Assembly: GCA_013297995.1 (NCBI GenBank)
Contig: JAAFJB010000007.1
Coordinates: forward strand, 1 to 64,000
Length of the DNA: 64,000 nucleotides
Reading direction: 5' to 3'
DNA from: Chitinophagales bacterium
GTDB lineage: Bacteria > Bacteroidota > Bacteroidia > Chitinophagales > Chitinophagaceae
Each line of letters begins with the position of its first letter. The stretch's first letter is position 1. Positions 19,897-27,684 of this stretch are shown piece by piece. The notes beneath the pieces were generated by a model, which was given only the letters and a program-made list of their open reading frames with translations, was not told where the DNA came from and did no database searches. Both the position numbers and the translations under genes were made by a program.

Positions 19897-19922
19897 TATA
19901 GAAAATACAATTATTTTCTATA
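19897..19922 (-). promoter_or_regulatory. Perfect 10-bp-arm inverted repeat upstream of TonB receptor
   Basis: TATAGAAAAT (19897-19906) and ATTTTCTATA (19913-19922) are exact reverse complements around a 6-nt spacer. The repeat ends 24 bp before the receptor start codon. It could be an operator or a leader hairpin. The AT-rich setting raises the chance of coincidence, though a perfect 10-bp arm pair is long. Confidence 0.5.
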
Positions 19923-20014
19923 AAAATTGGCTTATTATAGGTATTGTTTTACTTTTTATGATGAAAAAGTATTAAAAAATAAACATTTTATTTATAATAA
20001 TATATATTTTATTG

Positions 20015-21043
20015 TTATATATTCTCTTTTTCTTTTAAGCTTAATTCCCATTTCCAAGCGGTATCCATCATTTCTTTGAGGCCATATTGAATATTCCAAC
20101 CCAGTTTTTTTACGGCAGCATCATTATTTGCATAGATGGCTACCACATCTCCAGCGCGACGAGGGCCTGTTTCGTAATTCAGTTTTACGCCGCTTACTGT
20201 TTCAAAACTATGAATAGCTTCCAGCACACTAACCCCATCGCCCGTACCTAAATTAAATATATCGCAGGTTGTTTCATTTTTTTCGGCTAATAAATACTGA
20301 ACAGCTAAAGTATGCGCATGGGCTATATCTGAAACATGAATATAATCGCGAATACAACTGCCATCTCGGGTGTCGTAATCGGTGCCATGCACCCACATTT
20401 TAGGTAGTTTTCCAATGGCAGTCTGGGTAATTGCAGGCACCAAATTTTGCGGTTTGCCCACGGGCAACTCTCCAATATATATAGATGGATGAGCTCCAAC
20501 TGGATTAAAATATCGCAATAAAATAGTATTGGTAGCAGTAGCGTTGGTAAAATCTTTCAGAATTTCTTCTCCCATTTGCTTTGTTGCGCCATAGGGCGAT
20601 TCTGCTTTTTTGGTAGGCGTAGCTTCTGTTACAGGAATTGCATCTGGATTGCCATACACCGTGCAAGAAGAGGAGAATACAAAATGCGGCACTCCAAATT
20701 CCTGCACACATTTTAATAAATTAATTAAGCCAAACATATTATTCTCATAATAGCGAAGTGGCTCCTGTACCGATTCTCCTACTGCTTTGTAAGCTGCAAA
20801 ATGAATAATGCCATCTATATCGGTATGTTCTTGAAAAACGGCTTGCGTATCATCAAAATTCTTGAGGTCCACCGCATAGTTCTTAACTTTTTTGCCCGTA
20901 ATTTTTTCTATACCTTCTAATGCAGTATTCGTGGATCTGGAAAAATCATCCAGTGATATCACGTCAAAACCATTTTCTAGTAGATCTACAATAGTGTGTG
21001 ATCCAATATAGCCGCATCCACCCGTAACCAATATTTTTGCCAT
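20015..21043 (-). CDS. galE: UDP-glucose 4-epimerase
   Basis: A 342-residue extended short-chain dehydrogenase. It has the N-terminal NAD-binding GGCGYIGSHTIVDLL, the Ser in FSSSCTVYG, the catalytic YxxxK in SPYGATKQMGEE, and the C-terminal NLGTGDGVSVLEAI and ETGPRRAGDVVAIYAN signatures typical of GalE. It interconverts UDP-glucose and UDP-galactose for galactose use and cell-surface sugar synthesis. The gene stands alone, preceded by the phosphate block and followed by an AT-rich 140-bp spacer before the TonB receptor gene. Confidence 0.96.
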   Translation of the reverse strand: MAKILVTGGCGYIGSHTIVDLLENGFDVISLDDFSRSTNTALEGIEKITGKKVKNYAVDLKNFDDTQAVFQEHTDIDGIIHFAAYKAVGESVQEPLRYYENNMFGLINLLKCVQEFGVPHFVFSSSCTVYGNPDAIPVTEATPTKKAESPYGATKQMGEEILKDFTNATATNTILLRYFNPVGAHPSIYIGELPVGKPQNLVPAITQTAIGKLPKMWVHGTDYDTRDGSCIRDYIHVSDIAHAHTLAVQYLLAEKNETTCDIFNLGTGDGVSVLEAIHSFETVSGVKLNYETGPRRAGDVVAIYANNDAAVKKLGWNIQYGLKEMMDTAWKWELSLKEKENI

Positions 21044-21106
21044 AGTATAAGATTATACTGTGCAAGATAAAACATGAAGGTGAATTGGGCAGAAATGATT
21101 CTTTAA

Positions 21107-22150
21107 TTATACAAATAACTTAAGCAGAAAATAAACAATCGCAGCAATAATTGCAGATATCGGAATGGTAATAATCCAAGCCCAAAGTAGGTTTATAGTA
21201 ACCCCCCAGCGAACCGCACTAAGTCGCTTGGTAGCACCAACCCCAATGATAGCACCCGTGATAGTATGCGTAGTAGATACGGGTATTTTAAAGTGTTCGG
21301 TCATGAATAAAGTAATTGCCCCAGCAGTTTCTGCCGCAACACCCTCTAATGGCGTTACTTTGGTAATTTTAGTACCCATGGTTTTTACAATTTTCCAACC
21401 TCCACTCATAGTACCCAATCCAATACAAAGAAAGCTGGTAAAGGGAACCCAAGGGTAGGCTGCTACAAAAGAATTAAAGTCTAGTATTACCCCGTGTGCT
21501 GACTTTTCATAAAAAATAATAGCCGCCCCAATAATACCCATTACTTTTTGTGCATCATTGCCACCGTGACCAATACTGAATGCAGCAGAAGACACCAATT
21601 GTAATTTTTTAAACCAGTTCTCTGCCTTATAGGGATTAGATCGTTTACACAGGTGTACAATAAGAATGGTAATTACAAATGCAATAAACATCCCAATTAA
21701 TGGGGCAAAAAAAATGAATAAAAAAGTAGGAACTACTTTAACGTAATTTATTACGTCTACTCCTTTATCACTTAGCCCCCCAGCATGTGCTAACGCAGCA
21801 CCTACAAACCCTCCCATTAATGTATGCGAAGAGCTGGAAGGTATACCGAACCACCAAGTAACTAAATTCCAAATAATGGCAGCAAGAATTCCAGCCAATA
21901 ATACTTCGAGGGTAATAAATTCGGCGTTCACCCATTTTGCTACCGTATTGCCAATACCAAATTCTTTAAAAATGTATTTTGAAATAAAGAAGGCGGCAAA
22001 ATTAAAAAATGCTGCCCACACAACCGCCTGAAATGGGGTTAATACCTTGGTAGAAACAATGGTTGCAATAGAATTTGCCGCATCGTGAAAACCATTAATA
22101 TAATCAAAAATAAAAGCAAGTACAATAATAACTACCAGTAGTGTGAACAT
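21107..22150 (-). CDS. pit: PiT-family inorganic phosphate transporter
   Basis: A 347-residue low-affinity, cation-coupled phosphate symporter with about ten TM segments. Family signatures are present in both inverted repeats: FDYINGFHDAANSIATIVST at the N-terminus, FSIGHGGNDAQKVMGIIGA in the middle and IPVSTTHTITGAIIGVGATKR near the C-terminus. It is shorter than E. coli PitA (about 500) but the normal size for the bacterial compact form. The DUF47 gene lies 15 bp upstream on the same strand, and the PhoR/PhoB-like pair lies further upstream, so the block is dedicated to phosphate. Confidence 0.95.
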   Translation of the reverse strand: MFTLLVVIIVLAFIFDYINGFHDAANSIATIVSTKVLTPFQAVVWAAFFNFAAFFISKYIFKEFGIGNTVAKWVNAEFITLEVLLAGILAAIIWNLVTWWFGIPSSSSHTLMGGFVGAALAHAGGLSDKGVDVINYVKVVPTFLFIFFAPLIGMFIAFVITILIVHLCKRSNPYKAENWFKKLQLVSSAAFSIGHGGNDAQKVMGIIGAAIIFYEKSAHGVILDFNSFVAAYPWVPFTSFLCIGLGTMSGGWKIVKTMGTKITKVTPLEGVAAETAGAITLFMTEHFKIPVSTTHTITGAIIGVGATKRLSAVRWGVTINLLWAWIITIPISAIIAAIVYFLLKLFV

Positions 22151-22165
22151 AAGTTCCGTTTTGCT

Positions 22166-22813
22166 TTACGCGTATTTGATGATAATAGATTCAATCACAT
22201 TGGCTGCATCCTCACATTTATCTGTGGCTATTTCCATTACCTGATAAATTTCTCTTTTCTTAATCACTTCTTTGAAGTCGTTCTCCTGTTGAAACAACAT
22301 TTCAATACTCATATCAAATACATCGTCTGCCTGATTTTCAATACTGTTTACTTTCACCATTGCTTCGGTCATCTCCCGTAAATTTTTCATATCTCGCAAG
22401 CCAAATACCGCTTTTTCAATTTCAATGGAACCTTGCAAAATAAGGTCTGCCATTTTTTGAATGCCAGTATCATTTGGATTTACATTGTAAAAATTTATTT
22501 TCTTCGCAGACGCATAAATATAATCTGCTATATCATCTAGAGCACTCGCTAAATAATGAATATCTTCCCGATCAAATGGAGTAATAAAATTCCTCCCCAA
22601 TTCGGTAAAAATTTTATGGGTATTATCATCGTTTTTATGTTCCAAATCAATGATAAGCGTTAAGATAGCCGCTCTTTTATTGGGGTCAGGTTCACTCACC
22701 ATCTCTTTTAGCTTGATACCCATTTCATGCACTTTTAATGCCACATCCTCAAAAAGCTCATAGAAAATTTTATTCTTTGGCATAAAAAAGCGACCGAATG
22801 TATTCATACCCAT
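22166..22813 (-). CDS. DUF47 family PhoU-like phosphate transport regulator
   Basis: A 215-residue all-helical protein of the DUF47/TIGR00153 family, distantly related to PhoU. Conserved acidic helices are visible (DLEHKNDDNTHKIFTEL, FDREDIHYLASALDDIADYI), the metal-binding E/DxxxD pattern of PhoU-like folds. DUF47 proteins are routinely encoded next to PiT transporters and are thought to control them. The gap of 15 bp to pit indicates one transcript. An in-frame alternative start, MNTFGRFF, lies two codons in. Confidence 0.92.
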   Translation of the reverse strand: MGMNTFGRFFMPKNKIFYELFEDVALKVHEMGIKLKEMVSEPDPNKRAAILTLIIDLEHKNDDNTHKIFTELGRNFITPFDREDIHYLASALDDIADYIYASAKKINFYNVNPNDTGIQKMADLILQGSIEIEKAVFGLRDMKNLREMTEAMVKVNSIENQADDVFDMSIEMLFQQENDFKEVIKKREIYQVMEIATDKCEDAANVIESIIIKYA

Positions 22814-22943
22814 GGTAATTCTGTTTTAGCAAAAATAAGTGTATGCAAGCTATACTGCTAAGTAATATAATTGGTAACAATTCCTTAATACCCTTATTTT
22901 ATTGAAAGATTTGTTTTTTATTCATAAACGATTAATAACCCTA

Positions 22944-24017
22944 TTATTCCTTCTTACTTTCAAGCGTAAAACCAACCGTTGTGCCAATGTCTAATTTACT
23001 CCTCACATGAATGGTTTGCCTATGTGCTTCTATAATATGCTTACAAATTGCTAGTCCCAAGCCAGCACCACCAATATCTCTGCTTCTTCCTCTATCTGTT
23101 CTATAAAATCGTTCAAAAACCCTCGATAAATGTTCCTCGGCTATGCCAATTCCATCATCACTCAATTCTACTAATACATGCATTCCATCTGTTTTATAAA
23201 TGCTGGCTACAATATGCCCCTCTTTTTTTCCGTACTTAACCGCATTTTCTACTAGATTATTTATTACTTGTCTTACTTTTTCTTTGTCAGCAAATACCGT
23301 AATTGGGTATTCACATCCTTTCTTTATTGCACACTTGGTATATTTTGCAGCCATTTTAATGGAAAGGGTTTCAAAAATTTCTTTTATTAAATCTTGAATA
23401 ATAAAATTCTCTTTATACAGTGGCTGCTCCCCACTTTCTAGTTTAGATATTTCATCTAAGTCTTGTACCAAATGAACCATCCGATCTACATTTTTTGCAG
23501 CATTTTCTAGAAATCGTTTACTAATACTCGGATTGTCTATTGCCCCTCCCAATAAGGTGTCAACATAACCTCGAATAGCAAAAATGGGGGTCTTAAATTC
23601 ATGGGCTAAGTTTTGTAAAAACTCTTTTCTATACGCTTCATTCTGCTTTAATAGTTCAATTTCTGCGCTTCGTTGTTCTGCCCATTTTTCTACATCTGCC
23701 CTTACCTCATCAATACTTTTTTGTGGCAAAATATACTTATAATAGGTTTCTTCTCTTTTGGTTGCTTTGGTTTGGTAAATAAATTTATATATCAATTTTA
23801 TTTTTCTATAAATAAAAGATTCCAATACAAATCTTATGAGGAAATAACTACCTAAAAAAATAATAACAAAGGCTACCAATGCAATCATCCACTGAGGACG
23901 TAATAAATAAATACCCAACGATAAAGGAATAGAGAGAATACAAGCCGTAAAAGCTGAGAGCTGGTGCGGAGATAAATTTTTTGTTTTAAACATAGCTTGT
24001 TGCAAGTTAAGCATCAA
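22944..24017 (-). CDS. phoR: PhoR-like sensor histidine kinase
   Basis: A 357-residue kinase with two N-terminal TM helices (about 18-38 and 43-65), almost no periplasmic loop, a linker, HisKA with the phosphorylated His139 (FLQNLAHEFKTPIFAIRGY), and HATPase_c with N box VINNLVENAVKYGKK, G1 SDDGIGI, F box RFYRTDRGRS and G2 GAGLGLAICKHI. The lack of a sensor domain fits PhoR-type kinases that read phosphate status through the transporter/PhoU. It overlaps the response-regulator gene by 11 bp, indicating translational coupling. Confidence 0.88.
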   Translation of the reverse strand: MMLNLQQAMFKTKNLSPHQLSAFTACILSIPLSLGIYLLRPQWMIALVAFVIIFLGSYFLIRFVLESFIYRKIKLIYKFIYQTKATKREETYYKYILPQKSIDEVRADVEKWAEQRSAEIELLKQNEAYRKEFLQNLAHEFKTPIFAIRGYVDTLLGGAIDNPSISKRFLENAAKNVDRMVHLVQDLDEISKLESGEQPLYKENFIIQDLIKEIFETLSIKMAAKYTKCAIKKGCEYPITVFADKEKVRQVINNLVENAVKYGKKEGHIVASIYKTDGMHVLVELSDDGIGIAEEHLSRVFERFYRTDRGRSRDIGGAGLGLAICKHIIEAHRQTIHVRSKLDIGTTVGFTLESKKE

Positions 24018-24687
24018 ACTTATATCCTACACCTTTAACCGTAGTTATACAATCTACGCCTAATTTTTGCCTCACTTTTCTTATATGTACATCAATGGTT
24101 CTGTCGCCCACAATCACATCATTACCCCAAACCTGTGAAAGAATTTCATTGCGAAGAAATACCCTGCCAGGTCTTGACGCTAATAAATACACCAATTCAA
24201 ACTCTTTTTTAGCTAAAATCATTTCCTCTCCCTTAATATTTACCAAAAATTTTACTGGATCAATAGTAATTTCCCCAATACGAATTAATTTGTCTGTGTC
24301 TTTGGGATTGATTCTTCTAAATAATGCATTAACGCGACTAATAAGTACTTTGGTGCTGATGGGCTTATTTACATAATCATCCGCACCCATCTCAAGCCCT
24401 TTTATTTGAGAAGCTTCATCACTCATGGCCGTAAGAAAAATAATGAATGTATCTTGAAATAATGGCTGAGAACGTAAGATTTCGCAGACTTCTACACCAG
24501 TTTTTCGGGGCATCATTATGTCAAGAATAATCAAATCAGGTGTTATATTTTTTGCTTTTTCCAATGCCTCAATCCCATCTTTGGCAGTATGCACTTCATA
24601 GCCTTCTTTTTCTAAATTATAGCCTACAATCTCTAGAATATCAGGTTCATCGTCTGCAATCAGTATCTTCTTAGCCTTGCCTTCCAT
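24007..24687 (-). CDS. phoB: PhoB-like OmpR-family response regulator
   Basis: A receiver plus winged-helix regulator. I chose the Met at 24687 (MEGKAKKILIADDEPDIL), giving 226 residues; an upstream Met at 24720 would add 11 atypical residues. In this numbering the acidic pocket is Asp12-Asp13 and the phospho-acceptor is Asp56 (LIILDIMMPRKTG), with the conserved FLTAMSD and VNKPIS Lys. The DNA-binding domain ends in VGDRTIDVHIRKVRQKLG and TVKGVGYKFDA. It is coupled to the kinase gene and upstream of DUF47-pit, so control of phosphate genes is the best inference. Confidence 0.9.
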   Translation of the reverse strand: MEGKAKKILIADDEPDILEIVGYNLEKEGYEVHTAKDGIEALEKAKNITPDLIILDIMMPRKTGVEVCEILRSQPLFQDTFIIFLTAMSDEASQIKGLEMGADDYVNKPISTKVLISRVNALFRRINPKDTDKLIRIGEITIDPVKFLVNIKGEEMILAKKEFELVYLLASRPGRVFLRNEILSQVWGNDVIVGDRTIDVHIRKVRQKLGVDCITTVKGVGYKFDA

Positions 24688-24805
24688 GTTAACATTAAGT
24701 TTACACAAAGTTAATTTCATTCCTTTGCAATCTCCTATTTTATCATTATTATCTAATTGTTAACACCTCTGGTGCTCATTTCTATGATTTTGCCATAAAT
24801 GAACT

Positions 24806-24813
24806 TAGTTTTG
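24806..24813 (+). promoter_or_regulatory. -7-like element ahead of the caspase-like gene
   Basis: TAGTTTTG matches TAnnTTTG and lies only 6 bp before the ATG at 24820. A TTTG occurs 13 nt upstream, closer than the usual 17-23 spacing, so the call is tentative. If correct, the mRNA would be nearly leaderless. Confidence 0.3.
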
Positions 24814-24819
24814 TAAAAT

Positions 24820-26985
24820 ATGTGTAGCAGGCTGTTTTTGATACTAGTATTTTCTATTTTGCTGTATTCCCCAATTATGGCAAAGCAACTGGATAGCATT
24901 CCTCCCATCCCCCCAATGCGTCAATTGCACCATGAATATATTCTTAGGTCGCTTGAAGAAGTTGCAAAATTGAATCAGTTTTCACCTGAACTTGACTCCA
25001 TAACAATACAATCAGCTGCAAAAAATATAAACCGACTCCGATCAATTATTGAATTAAACAATCAGCTTGACAATAACGGCAAATACACTTGGCTCAGAGG
25101 GGTAAATGATTTGCTCACCGCATTTATTACCGCATTTAAATCTCGCTTTATTACCAGCAGTCACTACTTGATGCTAATTAATTCCTATGACACGGCCATG
25201 CGTTTAACCTGGCAGGAAGATTCTATGGAGTGGCTGGTAAAATCGGGTAGCTTTGAATTGGGGACTATTTTGGTAAATAATTTTGCACTGCAGCAGAATA
25301 GGGGTTTGGAACTTGCAAAAGATGCATTGCTGGTAAAACAGTGTGAGCGGAATCCCGATAATATATTATCCATTCTCTCAAAAAATCCTACAACAGCTTC
25401 CGCCGATTCACTCATTGTAAAAGTTGCATTTAAAGATCCAGAAGCATTGTATAATTATGCAGCAGCACCCGATAAATTGGGTAAGAAAATTCAATCGGTA
25501 AATCATCCATTTGTAAAGCTATTATCGCAACTAGCACTTACCAGTACCGCTCGCATGTATTTTCCTTTTTTAGATCAATTGTACAAAGGCAAGCTAACCA
25601 TGGATTCTATTACCCGTTACGTAGGCAATGATACCGCTATTGGATATTATAAGTTATTGGTTAAGACCAGAATTGAATATGCAGCTAGAATGAAACAGTG
25701 CGATACCCCTATGGCAGTAAAGGTATTGACGAACAAGTTAAAGTCAAAAGGAACAGAGCTTTTCATTAATGAAATCAATGCTTTGCACACTGAAAAAAGT
25801 GATGTAATTCGGTTTAAAAAAATAGAACTTCTTTCGCCTTCTGAATTGTATTATCTGGCTGTTTTGGGAGAAGAAGAACTGTATACTTCTAGTTTTGTGT
25901 CTGGTATTTATCCCCGTATTTTTAGTAAGATGCGTATACCAAGATCCGACACATTATTGCACTTGGTTTCAGAAGATTATTATAAAAAATTTATTAAAAT
26001 AACTGCTGCATATAATAAGCTAGACGACTTCCTATCTAGAATGAATAGCCGAGATGCAGAAGTATTAATGAAACGTTTTGTAAGTAATCTAGACGATACC
26101 AAAACCTTGGAAGATGCGGTAGATATTGCCGACTCCTACGCCAGTATTTATAACGTATCTATCCGACAGTTAATGCTTAATAAAGTAGGCTTAGAACTGC
26201 AACGTTGTGAACTAGAGAAACAAAAAAGGGGACAAGTTATTTATGGTCTTCTGAAAACCATTTTTACCTCACTCGATTCTACCAATAAAAAAACAATGTC
26301 GGCCACATTGAATATACCCCCAGTTTTTGAACTACCATATAAAAGCATGCGAGATAGTATTACAGGGACTATAGCCATGCAATTATTTTTTTATGGTGAT
26401 AAAGATGGGAATGTGGTATTCAACGCTTTCTTGAACAAATTCAATCAGCCATTTTGGAAAATTACCCGTAAATCGCAATGGGTAGAAGTAACCTCACTTA
26501 AAGGAATGCCTATAACTATTTTTGCCAACCTGCCATTGGATGAAATATTTGAGCTGGATGAAAAATCGCAAGACAGCTTGAGTGCTTATTTAACTGATAA
26601 TCATATTCATCCTTCAATAGTGGTACATCGAGGTCACAGTTATTACCTAAATCGTACTATAGAGAAAATGCCATCATCAGCCAAATTGGTACTGCTCGGC
26701 AGTTGTGGTGGATACCAAAAATTGCATGATGTTTTGGCCATTGCTCCTGGTGCCCATATTATTTCTTCCAAACAAATTGGCACAGGTATTATTAATCAAG
26801 GATTAATCAATATGATTAGTGAGCAACTTCGGTTGGGCAAAGATTTACACTGGCCGGATATTTGGACTCAACTAACTGCCCGCTTTAAGGGCGCTGCCAA
26901 AGAAAAATTCGACGATTATATACCTCCCCACAAAAATCTTGGTGCCATTTTAATTACGGCTTATCAAGCACAGATGCTGGAATAA
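24820..26985 (+). CDS. Secreted protein with caspase-fold-like His/Cys C-terminal domain
   Basis: A 721-residue protein of unknown function. The N-terminus is a signal peptide (about 1-21, LFLILVFSILLYSPIMAKQ). Residues about 30-520 are mostly helical with no motif I recognise. The C-terminal domain (about 530-721) has a strand ending in VVHRGH (H603, H606) and a following strand VLLGSCGGYQ (C629), the His-then-Cys arrangement of caspase/CHAT/clostripain-fold peptidases, with PGAHIISSKQIGTG after it. The two residues are closer in sequence than in most caspases. Protease activity is inferred, not shown. It stands alone, convergent with the MBL hydrolase gene with a 1-bp gap. Confidence 0.7.
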   Translation: MCSRLFLILVFSILLYSPIMAKQLDSIPPIPPMRQLHHEYILRSLEEVAKLNQFSPELDSITIQSAAKNINRLRSIIELNNQLDNNGKYTWLRGVNDLLTAFITAFKSRFITSSHYLMLINSYDTAMRLTWQEDSMEWLVKSGSFELGTILVNNFALQQNRGLELAKDALLVKQCERNPDNILSILSKNPTTASADSLIVKVAFKDPEALYNYAAAPDKLGKKIQSVNHPFVKLLSQLALTSTARMYFPFLDQLYKGKLTMDSITRYVGNDTAIGYYKLLVKTRIEYAARMKQCDTPMAVKVLTNKLKSKGTELFINEINALHTEKSDVIRFKKIELLSPSELYYLAVLGEEELYTSSFVSGIYPRIFSKMRIPRSDTLLHLVSEDYYKKFIKITAAYNKLDDFLSRMNSRDAEVLMKRFVSNLDDTKTLEDAVDIADSYASIYNVSIRQLMLNKVGLELQRCELEKQKRGQVIYGLLKTIFTSLDSTNKKTMSATLNIPPVFELPYKSMRDSITGTIAMQLFFYGDKDGNVVFNAFLNKFNQPFWKITRKSQWVEVTSLKGMPITIFANLPLDEIFELDEKSQDSLSAYLTDNHIHPSIVVHRGHSYYLNRTIEKMPSSAKLVLLGSCGGYQKLHDVLAIAPGAHIISSKQIGTGIINQGLINMISEQLRLGKDLHWPDIWTQLTARFKGAAKEKFDDYIPPHKNLGAILITAYQAQMLE

Positions 26986-26986
26986 T

Positions 26987-27625
26987 TTATTGCAGAAAAG
27001 GATTATGTCTTTTCTCATGCCCAACTGTAGTAGGTATTCCATGACCAGGATATACTTTTACTGCATCAGGTAATAGGAATATTTTTTCTCGAATACTCTT
27101 TAACAATACTTCATGATTACCTCCAGGCAAATCCGTTCTTCCAATACTCTCTCTAAAGAGTACATCCCCGCCAATCAAAAACTGATGTTCAGCAGAATAA
27201 AAACAAATACTAGCAGGAGAATGACCAGGTGTTAAAATAATTTCTAAAGCATCATTTCCCAATAAAATAGTATCTCCCTCTTCAAGAAAATGAATGGGGC
27301 CAATATAATTATTAAAAGGCAATCCCCATTTTTCACCAGAAATGGGAGCCAGCTCAAGCATCTGCGCCTCCCCTTTGTGAATATAAAGTGGGGTTTTATA
27401 AGTATCATATACCCATTTATTGCCAAATACATGGTCTAAGTGACAATGCGTGTTTAACAATTGTATGGGCGTTAAAGATTCCCCATCAATAAAATTACGC
27501 AACGTATCTTGTTCTGCGGTAAAATAACACCCTGGATCTATGATCAAAGCCTCACTTTTTTCATTATAGAGTAAGTAAGTATTTTCTTGAATGGGACTAA
27601 ATGTAAAAACCTTAACCTTTATCAT
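26987..27625 (-). CDS. Metallo-beta-lactamase-fold hydrolase (glyoxalase II-like)
   Basis: A 212-residue MBL-fold protein with the metal-binding motif THCHLDHVFGN, the downstream His in LTPGHSPASICFY, the Asp in LIGGDVLFRESIGRTDLPGG and the final His in VYPGHGIPTTVGHEKRHNPF. This arrangement and length match the YcbL/glyoxalase II-like subgroup of thioester hydrolases; the physiological substrate is unknown. All metal ligands are present. It is divergent from the large composite envelope gene, with fewer than 60 bp between start codons. Confidence 0.9.
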   Translation of the reverse strand: MIKVKVFTFSPIQENTYLLYNEKSEALIIDPGCYFTAEQDTLRNFIDGESLTPIQLLNTHCHLDHVFGNKWVYDTYKTPLYIHKGEAQMLELAPISGEKWGLPFNNYIGPIHFLEEGDTILLGNDALEIILTPGHSPASICFYSAEHQFLIGGDVLFRESIGRTDLPGGNHEVLLKSIREKIFLLPDAVKVYPGHGIPTTVGHEKRHNPFLQ

Positions 27626-27684
27626 TATCTAATTTTACTTGCTTTTGATTGTAAATGACTAATTTTAAATACCAAAGTTCGGAT

